A stretch of DNA of 64,000 nt from Thiomicrospira sp. ALE5 (GTDB lineage Bacteria > Pseudomonadota > Gammaproteobacteria > Thiomicrospirales > Thiomicrospiraceae): NCBI RefSeq assembly GCF_900112445.1, contig NZ_FOYY01000003.1:186001-250000 (forward strand), written 5' to 3'. Under the pieces are notes generated by a model that was given only the letters and a program-made list of their open reading frames with translations, was not told the DNA's origin and did not search any database. Below are positions 8,355 through 18,104 of this stretch, one piece after another. Position 1 is the first letter of the stretch. The number at the start of each line of letters is the position of its first letter. A program made the position numbers and the translations under genes.

Positions 8355-8945
8355 ATGACTAAATCAGTAAAATCAGCACACGGTGGCAAACGACAAGGTG
8401 CCGGGCGTAAAGCAGGCAGTGGACCTTTTGGTGAACCGACCAAAGTCATGCGTGTGCCGGTGTCTAAGGTGAGCATGATGAAAGCTTGGTTGCACCAGTT
8501 GTATGAGCCTTCAGTGACATCGGTTGGCGAATGGCAGCTAGTTAATCCAGTGAGCAAGGTTATGCTTCCCGTGTTTAGTCATAAAGTCATCGCCGGTTTT
8601 CCATCACCTGCAGACGATAACCAAGAAGATACTATCGATTTAAATGAAACCTTTGCACCAAGTACGCAGACTAGTTTTATCGTTCGGGTACAGGGTGACT
8701 CGATGATTGAAGCGGGGATTTTGCCAGGGGATCAGTTGGTAATCGATCGCAGCATTGAACCCGTGTCGGGCAAAATTGTTGTGGCTTCGATAGATGGTGA
8801 TTTAACATTAAAACGCTTGATTAAAAAGGAGGGCAAAATGTGGCTTTACCCTGAAAACAAGCACTATCAACCAATTGTTGTTGCCGAGGAAAGTGAGCTG
8901 GTTATTTGGGGCGTCGTTGTGTCTGTGTTGCGTAAATTAATTTGA
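8355..8945 (+). CDS. umuD: UmuD/LexA-type self-cleaving S24 protein with N-terminal DNA-binding-like extension
   Basis: The C-terminal half is a typical UmuD: cleavage site Ala80-Gly81 (VIAGFPSPADD), nucleophile Ser116 (GDSM) and general-base Lys153 (DLTLKRL). At 196 residues it is far longer than E. coli UmuD (139) because of about 55 extra N-terminal residues: a basic Gly-rich tail (GGKRQGAGRKAGSG) followed by TKVMRVPVSKVSMMKAWL, a strand-helix that looks like a ribbon-helix-helix arm. By analogy with Acinetobacter UmuDAb the protein may both repress the operon and, once cleaved, act as the UmuC partner. ATG 8355 is chosen over GTG 8352 for spacing from GAGAGGGG. It overlaps the convergent gene by nine bases. 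Confidence 0.9.
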   Translation: MTKSVKSAHGGKRQGAGRKAGSGPFGEPTKVMRVPVSKVSMMKAWLHQLYEPSVTSVGEWQLVNPVSKVMLPVFSHKVIAGFPSPADDNQEDTIDLNETFAPSTQTSFIVRVQGDSMIEAGILPGDQLVIDRSIEPVSGKIVVASIDGDLTLKRLIKKEGKMWLYPENKHYQPIVVAEESELVIWGVVVSVLRKLI

Positions 8946-9209
8946 GCGTGCCTGTTGCTGATTAACATGATGAGCAAAAGCCAAAACTTGCGCTACAGCA
9001 TGAAATAAGGGCTTGGGAATACGCGATTCAAGAGGAAGTTGGGCTAATGCTGCAGTTAGATCGGCATCTTGATAGAGGGGGATATTGTGTTCGTTAGCCC
9101 GCTGAATAATTTGCTCCGCAACCCGTCCTTGACCCGAAGCGGTGACCCGAGGCAAGTCCCCTTCATCATACTGAAGGGCAATCGCCTGATGTTGCTGCGT
9201 TTTAGACAT
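8937..9209 (-). CDS. FlhB C-terminal-domain-like protein (FlhX/EscU family)
   Basis: A 90-residue soluble protein corresponding to the cytoplasmic domain of FlhB/YscU export-gate proteins without the membrane part. It shows AIALQYDEGDLPRVTASGQGRVAEQIIQRA and the helix ESRIPKPLFHAVAQVLAFAHHV. The auto-cleavage motif NPTH of full FlhB is absent, as usual in these small paralogues. Free-standing FlhB-C proteins occur in many flagellated bacteria and can partly substitute for the FlhB C-terminus. The gene is the last of a cheY-STAS-flhX operon and its 3' end overlaps umuD on the opposite strand. Confidence 0.85.
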   Translation of the reverse strand: MSKTQQHQAIALQYDEGDLPRVTASGQGRVAEQIIQRANEHNIPLYQDADLTAALAQLPLESRIPKPLFHAVAQVLAFAHHVNQQQARSN

Positions 9210-9221
9210 GATAGCCTGTGT

Positions 9222-9494
9222 TTATAGTTGTAAAAACTCAGTTAAGCCAAGGTTTTCTGCGTTTTTAATTAACGAGTCACTCGGGTCTTGCCAAGTCAAA
9301 GCTTGGCCTTCACGTTGAACGCGAGTCACAAATGCCACCAGCAATTGTAATCCTGCCGTGTCAACGTTTTGGACTTGGTCAGCCTGTAAGGTAATACCGC
9401 CTTCCAAGCCTAAAAGCGCTTCACCTAGTCGTGTGTACTCAGCTTGCACATTTTGAATGGTCAATGACTCAGGTAACGATAGCTGATTACTCAT
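9222..9494 (-). CDS. STAS-domain protein
   Basis: A 90-residue single STAS domain, the fold of anti-sigma-factor antagonists. The characteristic loop reads VDTAGLQLL, with the Asp-Thr pair where the phosphorylatable residue of SpoIIAA-like proteins lies. ATG 9494 is preferred over an upstream in-frame start because an AGGAG site lies eight bases before it and the conserved domain begins there. The gene lies between cheY and the FlhB-like gene with very short gaps, so all three are probably one transcript. It may pass a phosphorylation-dependent signal in a chemotaxis-related or motility-related switch; no cognate kinase or anti-sigma gene is in the window. Confidence 0.85.
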   Translation of the reverse strand: MSNQLSLPESLTIQNVQAEYTRLGEALLGLEGGITLQADQVQNVDTAGLQLLVAFVTRVQREGQALTWQDPSDSLIKNAENLGLTEFLQL

Positions 9495-9510
9495 GGTAGC
9501 CACTCCTAAA

Positions 9511-9870
9511 TTAAATAACACGACCTATTACGGATAAGAGTTTTTCTGGACTAAAAGGTTTAACAATCCAGCCGGTAGCGCCGGCTTCTTTTCCTTTGCC
9601 TTTCATGTCACCAGAAGATTCTGTGGTTAAACATAAAATAGGGGTGAATTTGTAGTTTGGTAACGCTCTTAGCGCCGTTATCAGTTCAATACCATTCATG
9701 TTAGGCATATTGATGTCCGTTACCACAACATCAAACTGTTGTTGCTTGGCAATATCAAGTGCAATTGCACCGTCTTCAGCCTCAGTGACTTGATGACCAG
9801 CCGAGGTGAGCGACATGGATACCATTTGGCGCATGGATTTAGAGTCATCAACAGCTAAGATTTTTGGCAT
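9511..9870 (-). CDS. cheY: CheY-like single-domain response regulator
   Basis: A 119-residue receiver domain with no output domain. Acidic-pocket residues Asp8-Asp9, phosphoacceptor Asp52 (VVTDINMPNMNG), Thr82/Thr83 and Lys104 (IVKPFS) are all present. Trp101 occupies the place of the switch aromatic residue (Tyr106 in E. coli CheY). The sequence is typical of chemotaxis CheY proteins of polar-flagellated gammaproteobacteria, although the partner CheA is not in this window. It is first in an operon with the STAS and FlhB-C-like genes. Confidence 0.9.
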   Translation of the reverse strand: MPKILAVDDSKSMRQMVSMSLTSAGHQVTEAEDGAIALDIAKQQQFDVVVTDINMPNMNGIELITALRALPNYKFTPILCLTTESSGDMKGKGKEAGATGWIVKPFSPEKLLSVIGRVI

Positions 9871-9959
9871 GGGTTTTTCTCACTTTATTAAATTTTAACT
9901 TATCAGGATTTTACGCTGAATTTAAATGGCTGTAAACAATCTTCCCAGTCGCTTGACTA

Positions 9960-11375
9960 TTAAAGCGCATCTGAAGCAAACTCAGCCAGTCTTGAGCGTT
10001 CGCCTTGTTTAAGGGTCATGTGTGCACCATGTTCCCAATCCTTAAAGCGATCAACAACATAGGTTAGTCCTGATGTTGTTTCTGTAAGGTAGGGTGTATC
10101 AATCTGACCAATATTACCTAGACAAATAATTTTGGTGCCCGCACCAGCACGTGTAATGAGTGTTTTCATTTGTTTAGGGGTGATGTTTTGCGCTTCATCA
10201 ATAATAATGTATTTCTTCATAAAGGTGCGGCCGCGCATGAAGTTGAGTGATTTGATTTTGATGCGTTTGTTGAGCAATTCATTGGTGCTTTGTTTTTCCC
10301 AGTCGGTATGCTCACCATCACTTGCAGTGAGTGCCTCTAGGTTATCCATTAAAGCCCCCATCCAAGGGGTCATTTTTTCCTCTTCCGTTCCGGGTAAAAA
10401 ACCTATGTCTTCACCAATGGGAATGGTAGCGCGTGTCATGATGATTTCATTGTAAATACCGCTATCCAGCGTTTGCTCTAAGCCGCATGCCAGTGCAAGT
10501 AGGGTTTTACCCGTACCTGCCGGTCCAAGCAAGGACACGAAGTCAATTTCTGGATCCATCAAGAAGTTCATTGCCATATTCTGCTCGACATTACGAGCAT
10601 TGATACCCCACACAGTGTGAGTTTTAGATGAATAGTCAGTTAAGGTTTGTAGTGTGGCAAGTTCACCGTCAATCTTGCGAATAATAGCACTAAAGCCTGA
10701 ATCGTTTGGACTGATTAAACATTGGTTTGGGTACCAGTTACAATCGGGAGCCACTTTAAGCTCGTAAAAACTTCTCCCTTCGCTTTGCCAGGCTTTCATA
10801 TCGCTGCCATGCTGCTCAAAAAAGTTATCATTTAGTGTTTCATAACCGGTGTAGAGCAAATCGGCATCTTCAAGCACGCGGTCATTAAAATAGTCCTCAG
10901 AGTGCAAGCCTACAGCCGAAGCTTTTATGCGCATATTAATGTCTTTGGTCACCAAAGTAATGTTGCGCTCTGGCATTTGTGCTTGTAAAGCTAGACCTAC
11001 TTTTAGGATTTGATTGTCTGCTTTGTGACTCGGGATATTGACGGGTAGCTCAACTTCCAGTGGTTCAGTTTCAAAAAATAATTTACCTAAGTGGCTGTGG
11101 TCACGTCGTTTGGCTGGATGAATATTTTCAAGGTTTAAACCTTGCTTAAGCATTTCAAAGTTAGATCCATTGATAACTTGATCAAGTAACCTGTTGGTTT
11201 CACGGACATTTCGTGCAACTTCTGACATGCCTTTCTTTGCATGATCCAGTTCTTCCAAAACGGTCATGGGGATGTAAAGGTCATGTTCATCGAAATTGAA
11301 CAGAGCCATGGGATCATGCATTAGAACGTTAGTGTCCAAAATAAACAAGCGAGTTGATCTAGTCGAATTTGTCAT
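9960..11375 (-). CDS. PhoH2-type protein: PIN domain + PhoH ATPase
   Basis: A 471-residue two-domain protein. The N-terminal PIN ribonuclease domain starts FILDTNVLMHDP (Asp14) and keeps further acidic residues near Glu41, Asp120 and Asp145. The C-terminal PhoH ATPase domain has Walker A GPAGTGKT (284-291), Walker B IIIDEAQN (around 393) and an arginine finger region near the end. PhoH2 proteins are reported to be RNA helicases with sequence-specific RNase activity. The gene follows the peroxiredoxin gene by 16 bases on the same strand and is probably co-transcribed with it. Confidence 0.93.
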   Translation of the reverse strand: MTNSTRSTRLFILDTNVLMHDPMALFNFDEHDLYIPMTVLEELDHAKKGMSEVARNVRETNRLLDQVINGSNFEMLKQGLNLENIHPAKRRDHSHLGKLFFETEPLEVELPVNIPSHKADNQILKVGLALQAQMPERNITLVTKDINMRIKASAVGLHSEDYFNDRVLEDADLLYTGYETLNDNFFEQHGSDMKAWQSEGRSFYELKVAPDCNWYPNQCLISPNDSGFSAIIRKIDGELATLQTLTDYSSKTHTVWGINARNVEQNMAMNFLMDPEIDFVSLLGPAGTGKTLLALACGLEQTLDSGIYNEIIMTRATIPIGEDIGFLPGTEEEKMTPWMGALMDNLEALTASDGEHTDWEKQSTNELLNKRIKIKSLNFMRGRTFMKKYIIIDEAQNITPKQMKTLITRAGAGTKIICLGNIGQIDTPYLTETTSGLTYVVDRFKDWEHGAHMTLKQGERSRLAEFASDAL

Positions 11376-11391
11376 AGCTGATCCTTGAAAA

Positions 11392-11868
11392 TTACAAGTT
11401 TTTTAGGGTGTTTAAAACAGTTTGAGCATGGTCGGCTACCTTTACTTTTCGCCATGAAGCACAAACTTGCCCTGTGCTATTGAGCAAGAAGGTAGAACGT
11501 TCTATTCCCATATATTCTTTACCAAAGTTCTTTTTTAATTTAATTACATCAAAGGCACGGCATATCACTTCTTCTGGATCGCTAATCAGCTCAAAGGGAA
11601 AATTGTATTTTGCTTTAAAGTTTTGGTGCTTCGTTAGCGTATCTTTTGATACACCGACTATGGCACAATTTAACGCCGTAAATTCCTGGTACAAATCCCG
11701 GAAATCTTGCCCCTGTTGAGAACAACCAGGCGTGTTATCTTTTGGATAGAAGTAGAGCACAAGTGATCGGCCAGCAAGATCTTTTTCCGTTATGAGCTGG
11801 TCGGGTGTGGCTGCAAGTTTAAAGGCTGGCAAGGTCAGGTTTTGATCCGATTCTAGTGCAAAATCCAT
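11392..11868 (-). CDS. bcp: thiol peroxidase Bcp/PrxQ-type, lacking the usual resolving cysteine
   Basis: A 158-residue AhpC/TSA-fold peroxiredoxin that reduces peroxides. Peroxidatic Cys49 lies in the motif YPKDNTPGCS. In most PrxQ enzymes a resolving cysteine lies five residues further on; here that place is Gln (CSQQGQDF), so the enzyme must use another cysteine (candidates at about 68, 102 and 135) or an external thiol. It heads a two-gene operon with the PhoH2-type gene and diverges from dapA with a 218-base gap in which I see no convincing operator. Confidence 0.88.
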   Translation of the reverse strand: MDFALESDQNLTLPAFKLAATPDQLITEKDLAGRSLVLYFYPKDNTPGCSQQGQDFRDLYQEFTALNCAIVGVSKDTLTKHQNFKAKYNFPFELISDPEEVICRAFDVIKLKKNFGKEYMGIERSTFLLNSTGQVCASWRKVKVADHAQTVLNTLKNL

Positions 11869-12086
11869 GGGGCAAGATCCTTTTTATCATTCCAAGTGTT
11901 TATAATGAATCAGGTTCTTAGTATGGTATCAAATCGAATATGACGCAATAGTCGCTAATAATGATTTGTAATATAGGTTTTCACAGTTGAACTAATTTAA
12001 CCTTGGCGTTAATATTACGATCTTTAATGCAACTTCGATGTTGCACGTTCATAATTTTGATTTTTCTTGGTTTTGTGGAGTAGGTT

Positions 12087-12968
12087 TTGGCATTAACTGG
12101 CAGCATGGTGGCACTGGTCACCCCAATGAATGATGATGAAACGATTGATTATGCTGCACTAGCCAGTTTAATTGAATGGCATATTGAATCGGGTACGCAA
12201 GCCATTGTTGCAGTGGGTACAACCGGTGAGTCAGCTACGCTTGATATGACAGAGCATTGTGATGTTATTCGTTTTGTAGCTGAGAAAGTTGCAGGACGAA
12301 TCACTGTCATAGCCGGTACAGGTGCTAACTCAACAAGTGAAGCGATTGCGCTCACTCGCTGCGCCAAAAAGGCGGGGGCTGATGCTTGTTTATTGGTCAC
12401 GCCTTATTACAATAAACCCACCCAAGAAGGTTTGTTTTTACATTACAAAAAAATTGCAGAAGCTGTTGATATTCCACAGATTTTATACAATGTGCCTGGC
12501 CGAACTGCATGTGACTTGCAGCCAGAAACCATTGGCCGTTTATCAAGCATAGTGAATATCATAGGAGTGAAAGAGGCCACAGGCGATCTTTCTCGGGTTG
12601 CCAAAATTCAAGCACTCGTACCGGCTAACTTTTATTTGTATAGCGGTGATGATGCAACGGCAGTAGATTTTATTTTACTAGGTGGGCATGGTGGCATATC
12701 AGTAACAGCCAACATTGTACCCGATCAGGTAGCACGAGCCTATCAAGCTGCACTTGACGGCGATTCAAATCTTGCACACGAGCTTGATCAACCGCTCGCG
12801 TCTTTGCATCAACATTTATTTGTAGAGGCAAACCCCATTCCCGTTAAATGGGCTTTGGCGCAAACTCGTAAGATAAATCCCGCGATTCGATTACCCTTAA
12901 CGCCTTTATCTGAGCCTTTTCATGGATTAGTATCTGAGGCACTGACTCAAGCAGGAGTAACTATTTGA
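12087..12968 (+). CDS. dapA: 4-hydroxy-tetrahydrodipicolinate synthase DapA
   Basis: First committed step of lysine/diaminopimelate synthesis: condensation of pyruvate with aspartate semialdehyde. The 293-residue protein carries Schiff-base Lys162 (GVKEATGD), Tyr134 (LYNVPGRT), Thr45 (VGTTGESATL) and Arg139. Translation appears to start at TTG 12087: it gives MALTGSMVALVTPM, which aligns with E. coli MFTGSIVAIVTPM, and GGAG lies six bases upstream; the next ATG (12105) would remove a conserved strand. It overlaps bamC by four bases, the same gene order as in E. coli. Confidence 0.95.
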   Translation: MALTGSMVALVTPMNDDETIDYAALASLIEWHIESGTQAIVAVGTTGESATLDMTEHCDVIRFVAEKVAGRITVIAGTGANSTSEAIALTRCAKKAGADACLLVTPYYNKPTQEGLFLHYKKIAEAVDIPQILYNVPGRTACDLQPETIGRLSSIVNIIGVKEATGDLSRVAKIQALVPANFYLYSGDDATAVDFILLGGHGGISVTANIVPDQVARAYQAALDGDSNLAHELDQPLASLHQHLFVEANPIPVKWALAQTRKINPAIRLPLTPLSEPFHGLVSEALTQAGVTI

Positions 12969-14017
12969 ATTCGACATACAAAGCAGCAGGCCTGGTAACC
13001 GCTTTAGCACTATTAAGCGGGTGTTCCGTATTTAAAGGCGGAGAAACCGACTTTCGAGACAGTGAAGGGCGATTGATGCAGGGGTTAGAGTTGCCGCCCA
13101 ATTTTGTCTCACCTGGGCAAGAACGTGCGCAACTTAATAGACACTTGTCTGCTCCGGTGCTTCAAGAAAATGACACCCTGCCCAGAGTGAGTGCTACTGG
13201 CGTAAGTGTCGAGTCCAACTTAGTACAGCGTTGGTTGGTGTTTGAGGATAAGACCAGCTTTGAAGTTTACAATTTGTTGCAGCGCTTTGTTGCTGGTCAG
13301 GGTTTCGAAATTGCAATGGCCAATTTTGATTTGGGACTGGTTCAAACTGACTATTTGGCACGCACGGACATTGCCCCCGTGGCATTAGAAGTTAGCCTGC
13401 TTACTCGCTTATTAAATCGCTGGCGTGAAGAGCGAGTAACAGGTTTATATGATCGCTATAGTTTTCAGATTACCGAGCAAGACGGACAGGTTGCTGTTTT
13501 TGTGCAACACAACATGATGACTGCTGACTCATCGGGTGACATCACACAATGGCGCTTACGTTCCTATGATCCGATGATGGAAATGCTAGCCTTGCATCGT
13601 TTTCTAGTATTTGCGGGTGATACCAGCGAAAGTGCTGTTGAGAAAATCGCGCAAGCGCCTTACTATCACGAAGTTTTGCATGGTGAAGAAATCCGCGGTA
13701 TTGCGCTTGCAGCACCAATAGAACAAGCGTGGGATTATCTACAGGCACAGGCTGTACGCGCTGATTGGAACATTGTTAGTCAATCACGCAGTGAGCGCAT
13801 TATTTTGGTTGAAGTGAATGAAGATACGTCGAGTCTAAATTGGTTAAATCGAATTTTTGCTGGCCAGCGTAGTAGGGTGTTGGTGTTGATGCTTGCTGAG
13901 GATAGTGAACGTGATGGTGTTACACTAGTTCAGCTTAATGCACAAGCAAGTGACACGCCCATTAATGGTGAGCAACGACGCGCGTATCTTGAGCAGCTTG
14001 GTCTGTTATTCGATTAA
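12965..14017 (+). CDS. bamC: outer-membrane assembly lipoprotein BamC
   Basis: BamC (NlpB) is an accessory lipoprotein of the BAM complex that inserts beta-barrel proteins into the outer membrane. The 350-residue protein has a short signal sequence ending in lipobox LLSGC with the acylated Cys20. An extended linker with conserved LPPNF follows, then two helix-grip domains (about 85-200 and 220-345). The TTG start at 12965 overlaps the dapA stop as TTGA, which suggests translational coupling; no other start keeps the signal peptide. One CAGGCCTG palindrome falls in the signal peptide, read Ala-Gly-Leu. Confidence 0.9.
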   Translation: MNSTYKAAGLVTALALLSGCSVFKGGETDFRDSEGRLMQGLELPPNFVSPGQERAQLNRHLSAPVLQENDTLPRVSATGVSVESNLVQRWLVFEDKTSFEVYNLLQRFVAGQGFEIAMANFDLGLVQTDYLARTDIAPVALEVSLLTRLLNRWREERVTGLYDRYSFQITEQDGQVAVFVQHNMMTADSSGDITQWRLRSYDPMMEMLALHRFLVFAGDTSESAVEKIAQAPYYHEVLHGEEIRGIALAAPIEQAWDYLQAQAVRADWNIVSQSRSERIILVEVNEDTSSLNWLNRIFAGQRSRVLVLMLAEDSERDGVTLVQLNAQASDTPINGEQRRAYLEQLGLLFD

Positions 14018-14033
14018 ATCATTTCATCTCATC

Positions 14034-14056
14034 AACCCTCGTCATGAGGGTTTTTT
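14034..14056 (+). terminator. rho-independent terminator after bamC
   Basis: A seven-base stem AACCCTC / GAGGGTT with a five-base loop, followed by TTTT, lies between bamC and purL. It ends the dapA-bamC transcript. Confidence 0.8.
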
Positions 14057-14072
14057 CATTGGAAGTTAGGTT

Positions 14073-17000
14073 ATGTATATTATCTGGGGTCAGTCTGCCC
14101 ATTCTGAATATCGTCTGCAACAATTAACGGCTAAATTACAACAACATGGCTCGTTAACTCAGTTACGCAGCCAGTGGTTTTACATGATAACAAGTAGCGT
14201 GTCATTATCAGGTGAGCGTCTAGTGGCACTCGGCTTGTTATTAAATGGTCAGCAAGCGAATGTGGCTAAAATGGCCGAGCAACCCAGTTGTTTTGTAACC
14301 CCGCGAGCAGGAACGATTTCACCTTGGTCAACTAAAGCCACAGATATTGCCCATTTATCCGGTTTTGAAGAGGTTACACGTATTGAGCGTGGCACGGCAT
14401 TCTACCTAACGGGTCATGATTCTAGCCAAGCATCGGCATATTATGCGCCGCTATTTGATCGTATGACCTCGCAGATTTGGACGAATGAAGCTGACTTGAA
14501 CAGTTTATTTCAGCAGGGCCAAGCACGAAATGTGAACTATGTTGATGTGTTAAATGGCGGTCGTAAAGCACTGGTTAACGCGAATCAATCATTAGGCTTA
14601 GCTTTAAGTGATGATGAAATAGATTATCTAGTAACTAACTTTAATCAATTGCAACGTAACCCCACCGATGCAGAATTAATGATGTTCGCGCAAGCAAACT
14701 CTGAGCATTGCCGCCATAAGATTTTTAATGCTGATTGGGTCATAGATGGTCAATCTAAAGATCAAACGTTATTTGGTATGATCCGCAACACCTATCGTCA
14801 TCACTCCGAGGGTGTGCTGTCAGCCTATAGTGATAATGCGGCGGTATTGGCCGGTGCAGATGCAACACGTTTTTTTCCAGACCCGCAAACGGCTGCCTAT
14901 GGTTATTCAAGTGAACCGACGCATATTCAAATCAAAGTCGAAACGCATAACCATCCTACAGCGATTTCACCTTTCCCGGGCGCGGCTACTGGAGCGGGTG
15001 GTGAGATTCGAGATGAGGGCGCTACCGGGCAGGGTTCAAAACCCAAATCTGGCTTAACGGGCTTTACGGTTTCTAACCTAAACATTCCAGGGTTTAAACA
15101 ACCTTGGGAACGTGACTATGGGCGTCCAGCGCGGATTGTATCGCCATTAGAAATTATGCTGGAAGGCCCGCTTGGTGCAGCAGGCTATAATAATGAGTTT
15201 GGCCGTCCAGCGATCAATGGTTATTTTAGAACCTACGAAACGCCTTTTTTGCTTGAAGATGGTCAGGAAATGCGTGGTTATCACAAGCCCATTATGTTAG
15301 CCGGTGGTTTGGGTAATATTCGTGCTATGCATGTTAAAAAGCAAGACATACCTGTTGGGGCAAAATTGGTGGTATTAGGCGGCCCAGCCATGTTAATTGG
15401 TTTAGGGGGTGGTGCCGCTTCTAGTGTCGATACGGGCACAGGTGCAGAAGACTTAGATTTTGCATCGGTACAGCGTGATAACCCGGAAATGGAGCGTCGC
15501 GTCCAGGAAGTCATTGATCGTTGTACCTATCTAGGGGATGCCAACCCCGTTGCGTCCATTCATGACGTGGGAGCGGGCGGACTATCGAATGCCTTCCCTG
15601 AGCTGGTTAACGACGCTGGTCGAGGTGGTTTATTTGACTTGCGCAAGGTGCCTAATGATGAACCCAGCATGTCGCCGATGGAAATCTGGTGTAATGAGTC
15701 GCAAGAGCGTTATGTGTTGGCCATTTATCCTGACCGTTTGGCTGAGTTTGAGGCTATTTGCCAACGTGAGCGTGCTGTTTATGCGATTGTGGGTGAAGCA
15801 ACTAAAGAACAGCAGCTTCAAGTCCATGATACCTTGTTAGATGCTAATCCAGTCGACTTACCGTTAAATGTATTGTTGGGTAAGCCCCCTAAGATGCAGC
15901 GTGACGTAGCCACACGCTTGATAGGCCAGCCTGGTTTTGAGTCGGCCATTCTTAATCTTGAAGAAGTGACCGAGCGGCTGCTAAAACTGCCCACCATTGC
16001 CAGCAAATCATTTTTAATTACCATTGGTGATCGTTCGATTACGGGTATGGTCACCCGTGATCAAATGGTCGGCCCTTGGCAGGTGCCGGTGGCTGATGTG
16101 GGCGTCACGGCGGCAGATTATCAAGGTTATTTTGGTGAGGCTATGGCGATGGGCGAGCGCCCGCCGGTTGCGCTAATCAATCCAAAGGCTTCCGCTCGAC
16201 TTGCTGTCGCAGAAGCGATTACCAACGTTGCAGCTGCAAGAATTGAAAACCTCAGTGACATCAAGATGTCAGCTAACTGGATGGCAGCAGCAGGGCATCC
16301 AGGTGAAGATGCTGCGCTATTTGCTGCCGTAGAAGCCGTCGGGATGGAATTATGTCCGGCATTGGGTATTGCGATTCCAGTTGGTAAAGATTCCATGTCG
16401 ATGAAAACTATTTGGCAGGAACAAGGCGAGCAGAAGGCTGTTATTGCGCCGGTATCGCTCAACATTACCGCTTTTGCGCCTGTACTGGATGTGCGTAAAA
16501 CCTTAACACCCCAGTTGCGTACTGATGTCAGTGAGACACAACTGCTTGCAATTGATTTGGGTCGGGGACAAAATCGACTTGGTGGCAGTTGTCTTGCTCA
16601 GGTTTACAATCAAGTAGGCGAACACAGCGCTGATCTTGATAGCGCTGAAGATTTAATTGCGTTTTTTAATGCTATTCAGCAAATGAATGAGCAGGGTCTG
16701 ATTATTGCCTATCATGACCGTGCCGATGGCGGTTTATTGGTGACCTTAATGGAAATGGCTTTTGCGGGTCATTGTGGTATTGACATTGATGTCACTGCGC
16801 TAGGTGACGAGCCTATTGCAGCTCTAGCCGCCGAAGAGTTAGGTGCGGTGTTGCAAGTTAAACAAGCTGACCTTGATAAGGTTAATGCCATTCTTATTGA
16901 TCAGGGCTTAGACAGTCTAAGCCATTGGATTGGTCAGTTAAACAATCGTGATGAGATAAAATTTGTGCATCAGCAGCAAACGATTCTTAATGGTGCGCGA

Positions 17001-17945
17001 TCGCATTACCAGGCCTGGTGGTCAGAGACGTCATATCGTATGCAAGCATTACGCGACAATGCCGATTGTGCCCAACAGGAGTTTGATGCCATTACAGATA
17101 GTGTTGCTACTGAGTTAGTGGCTAAAACGACATTCGATATTAATGACAATATTAGTGCGCCGTTTATTCAAGCGGGTGTGCGTCCAAGAGTAGCTATTCT
17201 GCGTGAACAGGGCGTTAACGGCCAGCAAGAAATGGCCGCTGCATTTGATCGAGCTGGATTTAGTGCAGTCGATGTTCACATGAGTGATATCTTGTCAGGC
17301 AGAGTCACCCTCGATCAGTTTAAGGGTTTGGTGGCCTGTGGCGGTTTTTCTTATGGTGATGTATTAGGCGCCGGGCGTGGTTGGTCAAGCTCTATTTTAT
17401 TTAATCCACGCGCCCGCGATGCGTTTGAAGCTTATTTTAATCGTGAAGATGCCTTTAGTTTAGGTGTGTGCAATGGGTGTCAAATGATGTCGAATTTAAA
17501 ATCGATCATTCCGGGTGCCCAGCATTGGCCGGCATTTGTGCGGAATCGTTCGGAACAGTTTGAAGCCCGCCTATCATTAGTTGAAGTGCAAGAGTCGCCA
17601 TCTATTTTATTAGCGGGTATGGCAGGGAGCCGAATTCCTGTAGCCGTTGCTCATGGTGAAGGACGCGTGGACTTTGTGCAGGCCAGAGGCGACGCAACGC
17701 AAGCGCATATTGGTTTGCGTTATGTTAATGCGAAAGGGGTGCCTACCGAGCGTTATCCATTTAATCCAAATGGCTCGTCTCAGGGTATTACGGGTTTAAC
17801 CACCGATGATGGGCGTGTCACCATTATGATGCCGCATCCAGAGCGCGTATTCCGTGCGGTACAGCATTCATGGTGTCCTGATGACTGGACCGAAGATGCC
17901 CCATGGATGCGTTTATTTAGAAACGCACGCCGTTGGGTGGGTTAA
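14073..17945 (+). CDS. purL: phosphoribosylformylglycinamidine synthase PurL
   Basis: Fourth step of purine synthesis: ATP- and glutamine-dependent conversion of FGAR to FGAM. The 1290-residue large single-chain form (E. coli 1295) contains an N-terminal PurS-like domain, a linker, two FGAM-synthase core repeats (motifs [42 protein letters not shown]) and a C-terminal class-I glutaminase with nucleophile Cys1133 ([10 protein letters not shown]) and PHPER near the end. One CAGGCCTG copy lies at 17010. A small perfect palindrome ATGAGC-TT-GCTCAT follows the stop at 17946-17959 and may slow or end transcription, although it has no T-run. Confidence 0.98.
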   Translation: MYIIWGQSAHSEYRLQQLTAKLQQHGSLTQLRSQWFYMITSSVSLSGERLVALGLLLNGQQANVAKMAEQPSCFVTPRAGTISPWSTKATDIAHLSGFEEVTRIERGTAFYLTGHDSSQASAYYAPLFDRMTSQIWTNEADLNSLFQQGQARNVNYVDVLNGGRKALVNANQSLGLALSDDEIDYLVTNFNQLQRNPTDAELMMFAQANSEHCRHKIFNADWVIDGQSKDQTLFGMIRNTYRHHSEGVLSAYSDNAAVLAGADATRFFPDPQTAAYGYSSEPTHIQIKVETHNHPTAISPFPGAATGAGGEIRDEGATGQGSKPKSGLTGFTVSNLNIPGFKQPWERDYGRPARIVSPLEIMLEGPLGAAGYNNEFGRPAINGYFRTYETPFLLEDGQEMRGYHKPIMLAGGLGNIRAMHVKKQDIPVGAKLVVLGGPAMLIGLGGGAASSVDTGTGAEDLDFASVQRDNPEMERRVQEVIDRCTYLGDANPVASIHDVGAGGLSNAFPELVNDAGRGGLFDLRKVPNDEPSMSPMEIWCNESQERYVLAIYPDRLAEFEAICQRERAVYAIVGEATKEQQLQVHDTLLDANPVDLPLNVLLGKPPKMQRDVATRLIGQPGFESAILNLEEVTERLLKLPTIASKSFLITIGDRSITGMVTRDQMVGPWQVPVADVGVTAADYQGYFGEAMAMGERPPVALINPKASARLAVAEAITNVAAARIENLSDIKMSANWMAAAGHPGEDAALFAAVEAVGMELCPALGIAIPVGKDSMSMKTIWQEQGEQKAVIAPVSLNITAFAPVLDVRKTLTPQLRTDVSETQLLAIDLGRGQNRLGGSCLAQVYNQVGEHSADLDSAEDLIAFFNAIQQMNEQGLIIAYHDRADGGLLVTLMEMAFAGHCGIDIDVTALGDEPIAALAAEELGAVLQVKQADLDKVNAILIDQGLDSLSHWIGQLNNRDEIKFVHQQQTILNGARSHYQAWWSETSYRMQALRDNADCAQQEFDAITDSVATELVAKTTFDINDNISAPFIQAGVRPRVAILREQGVNGQQEMAAAFDRAGFSAVDVHMSDILSGRVTLDQFKGLVACGGFSYGDVLGAGRGWSSSILFNPRARDAFEAYFNREDAFSLGVCNGCQMMSNLKSIIPGAQHWPAFVRNRSEQFEARLSLVEVQESPSILLAGMAGSRIPVAVAHGEGRVDFVQARGDATQAHIGLRYVNAKGVPTERYPFNPNGSSQGITGLTTDDGRVTIMMPHPERVFRAVQHSWCPDDWTEDAPWMRLFRNARRWVG

Positions 17946-18014
17946 ATGAGCTTGCTCATAAAAGCGCTTTAATGTGTTATAAGATAATTCTTTTGTAAGA
18001 ACCAGTAGGGTGGT

Positions 18015-18043
18015 TTGACTTTATTGTTGCTTTTGGTTAACAT
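18015..18043 (+). promoter_or_regulatory. candidate sigma-70 promoter of soxB
   Basis: TTGACT (18015-18020) and TAACAT (18038-18043) are spaced by 17 bases, about 60 bases before the soxB ATG. A short palindrome AAGCGC-GT-GCGCTT (18060-18073) lies downstream of it in the leader, and AAAGCGCTTT (17961-17970) upstream, so a regulator site is possible. Confidence 0.5.
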
Positions 18044-18104
18044 AGTTTCACTTTTTGGGAAGCGCGTGCGCTTGTGATCATAATCTAATAAACGGAGAGA
18101 CCTT

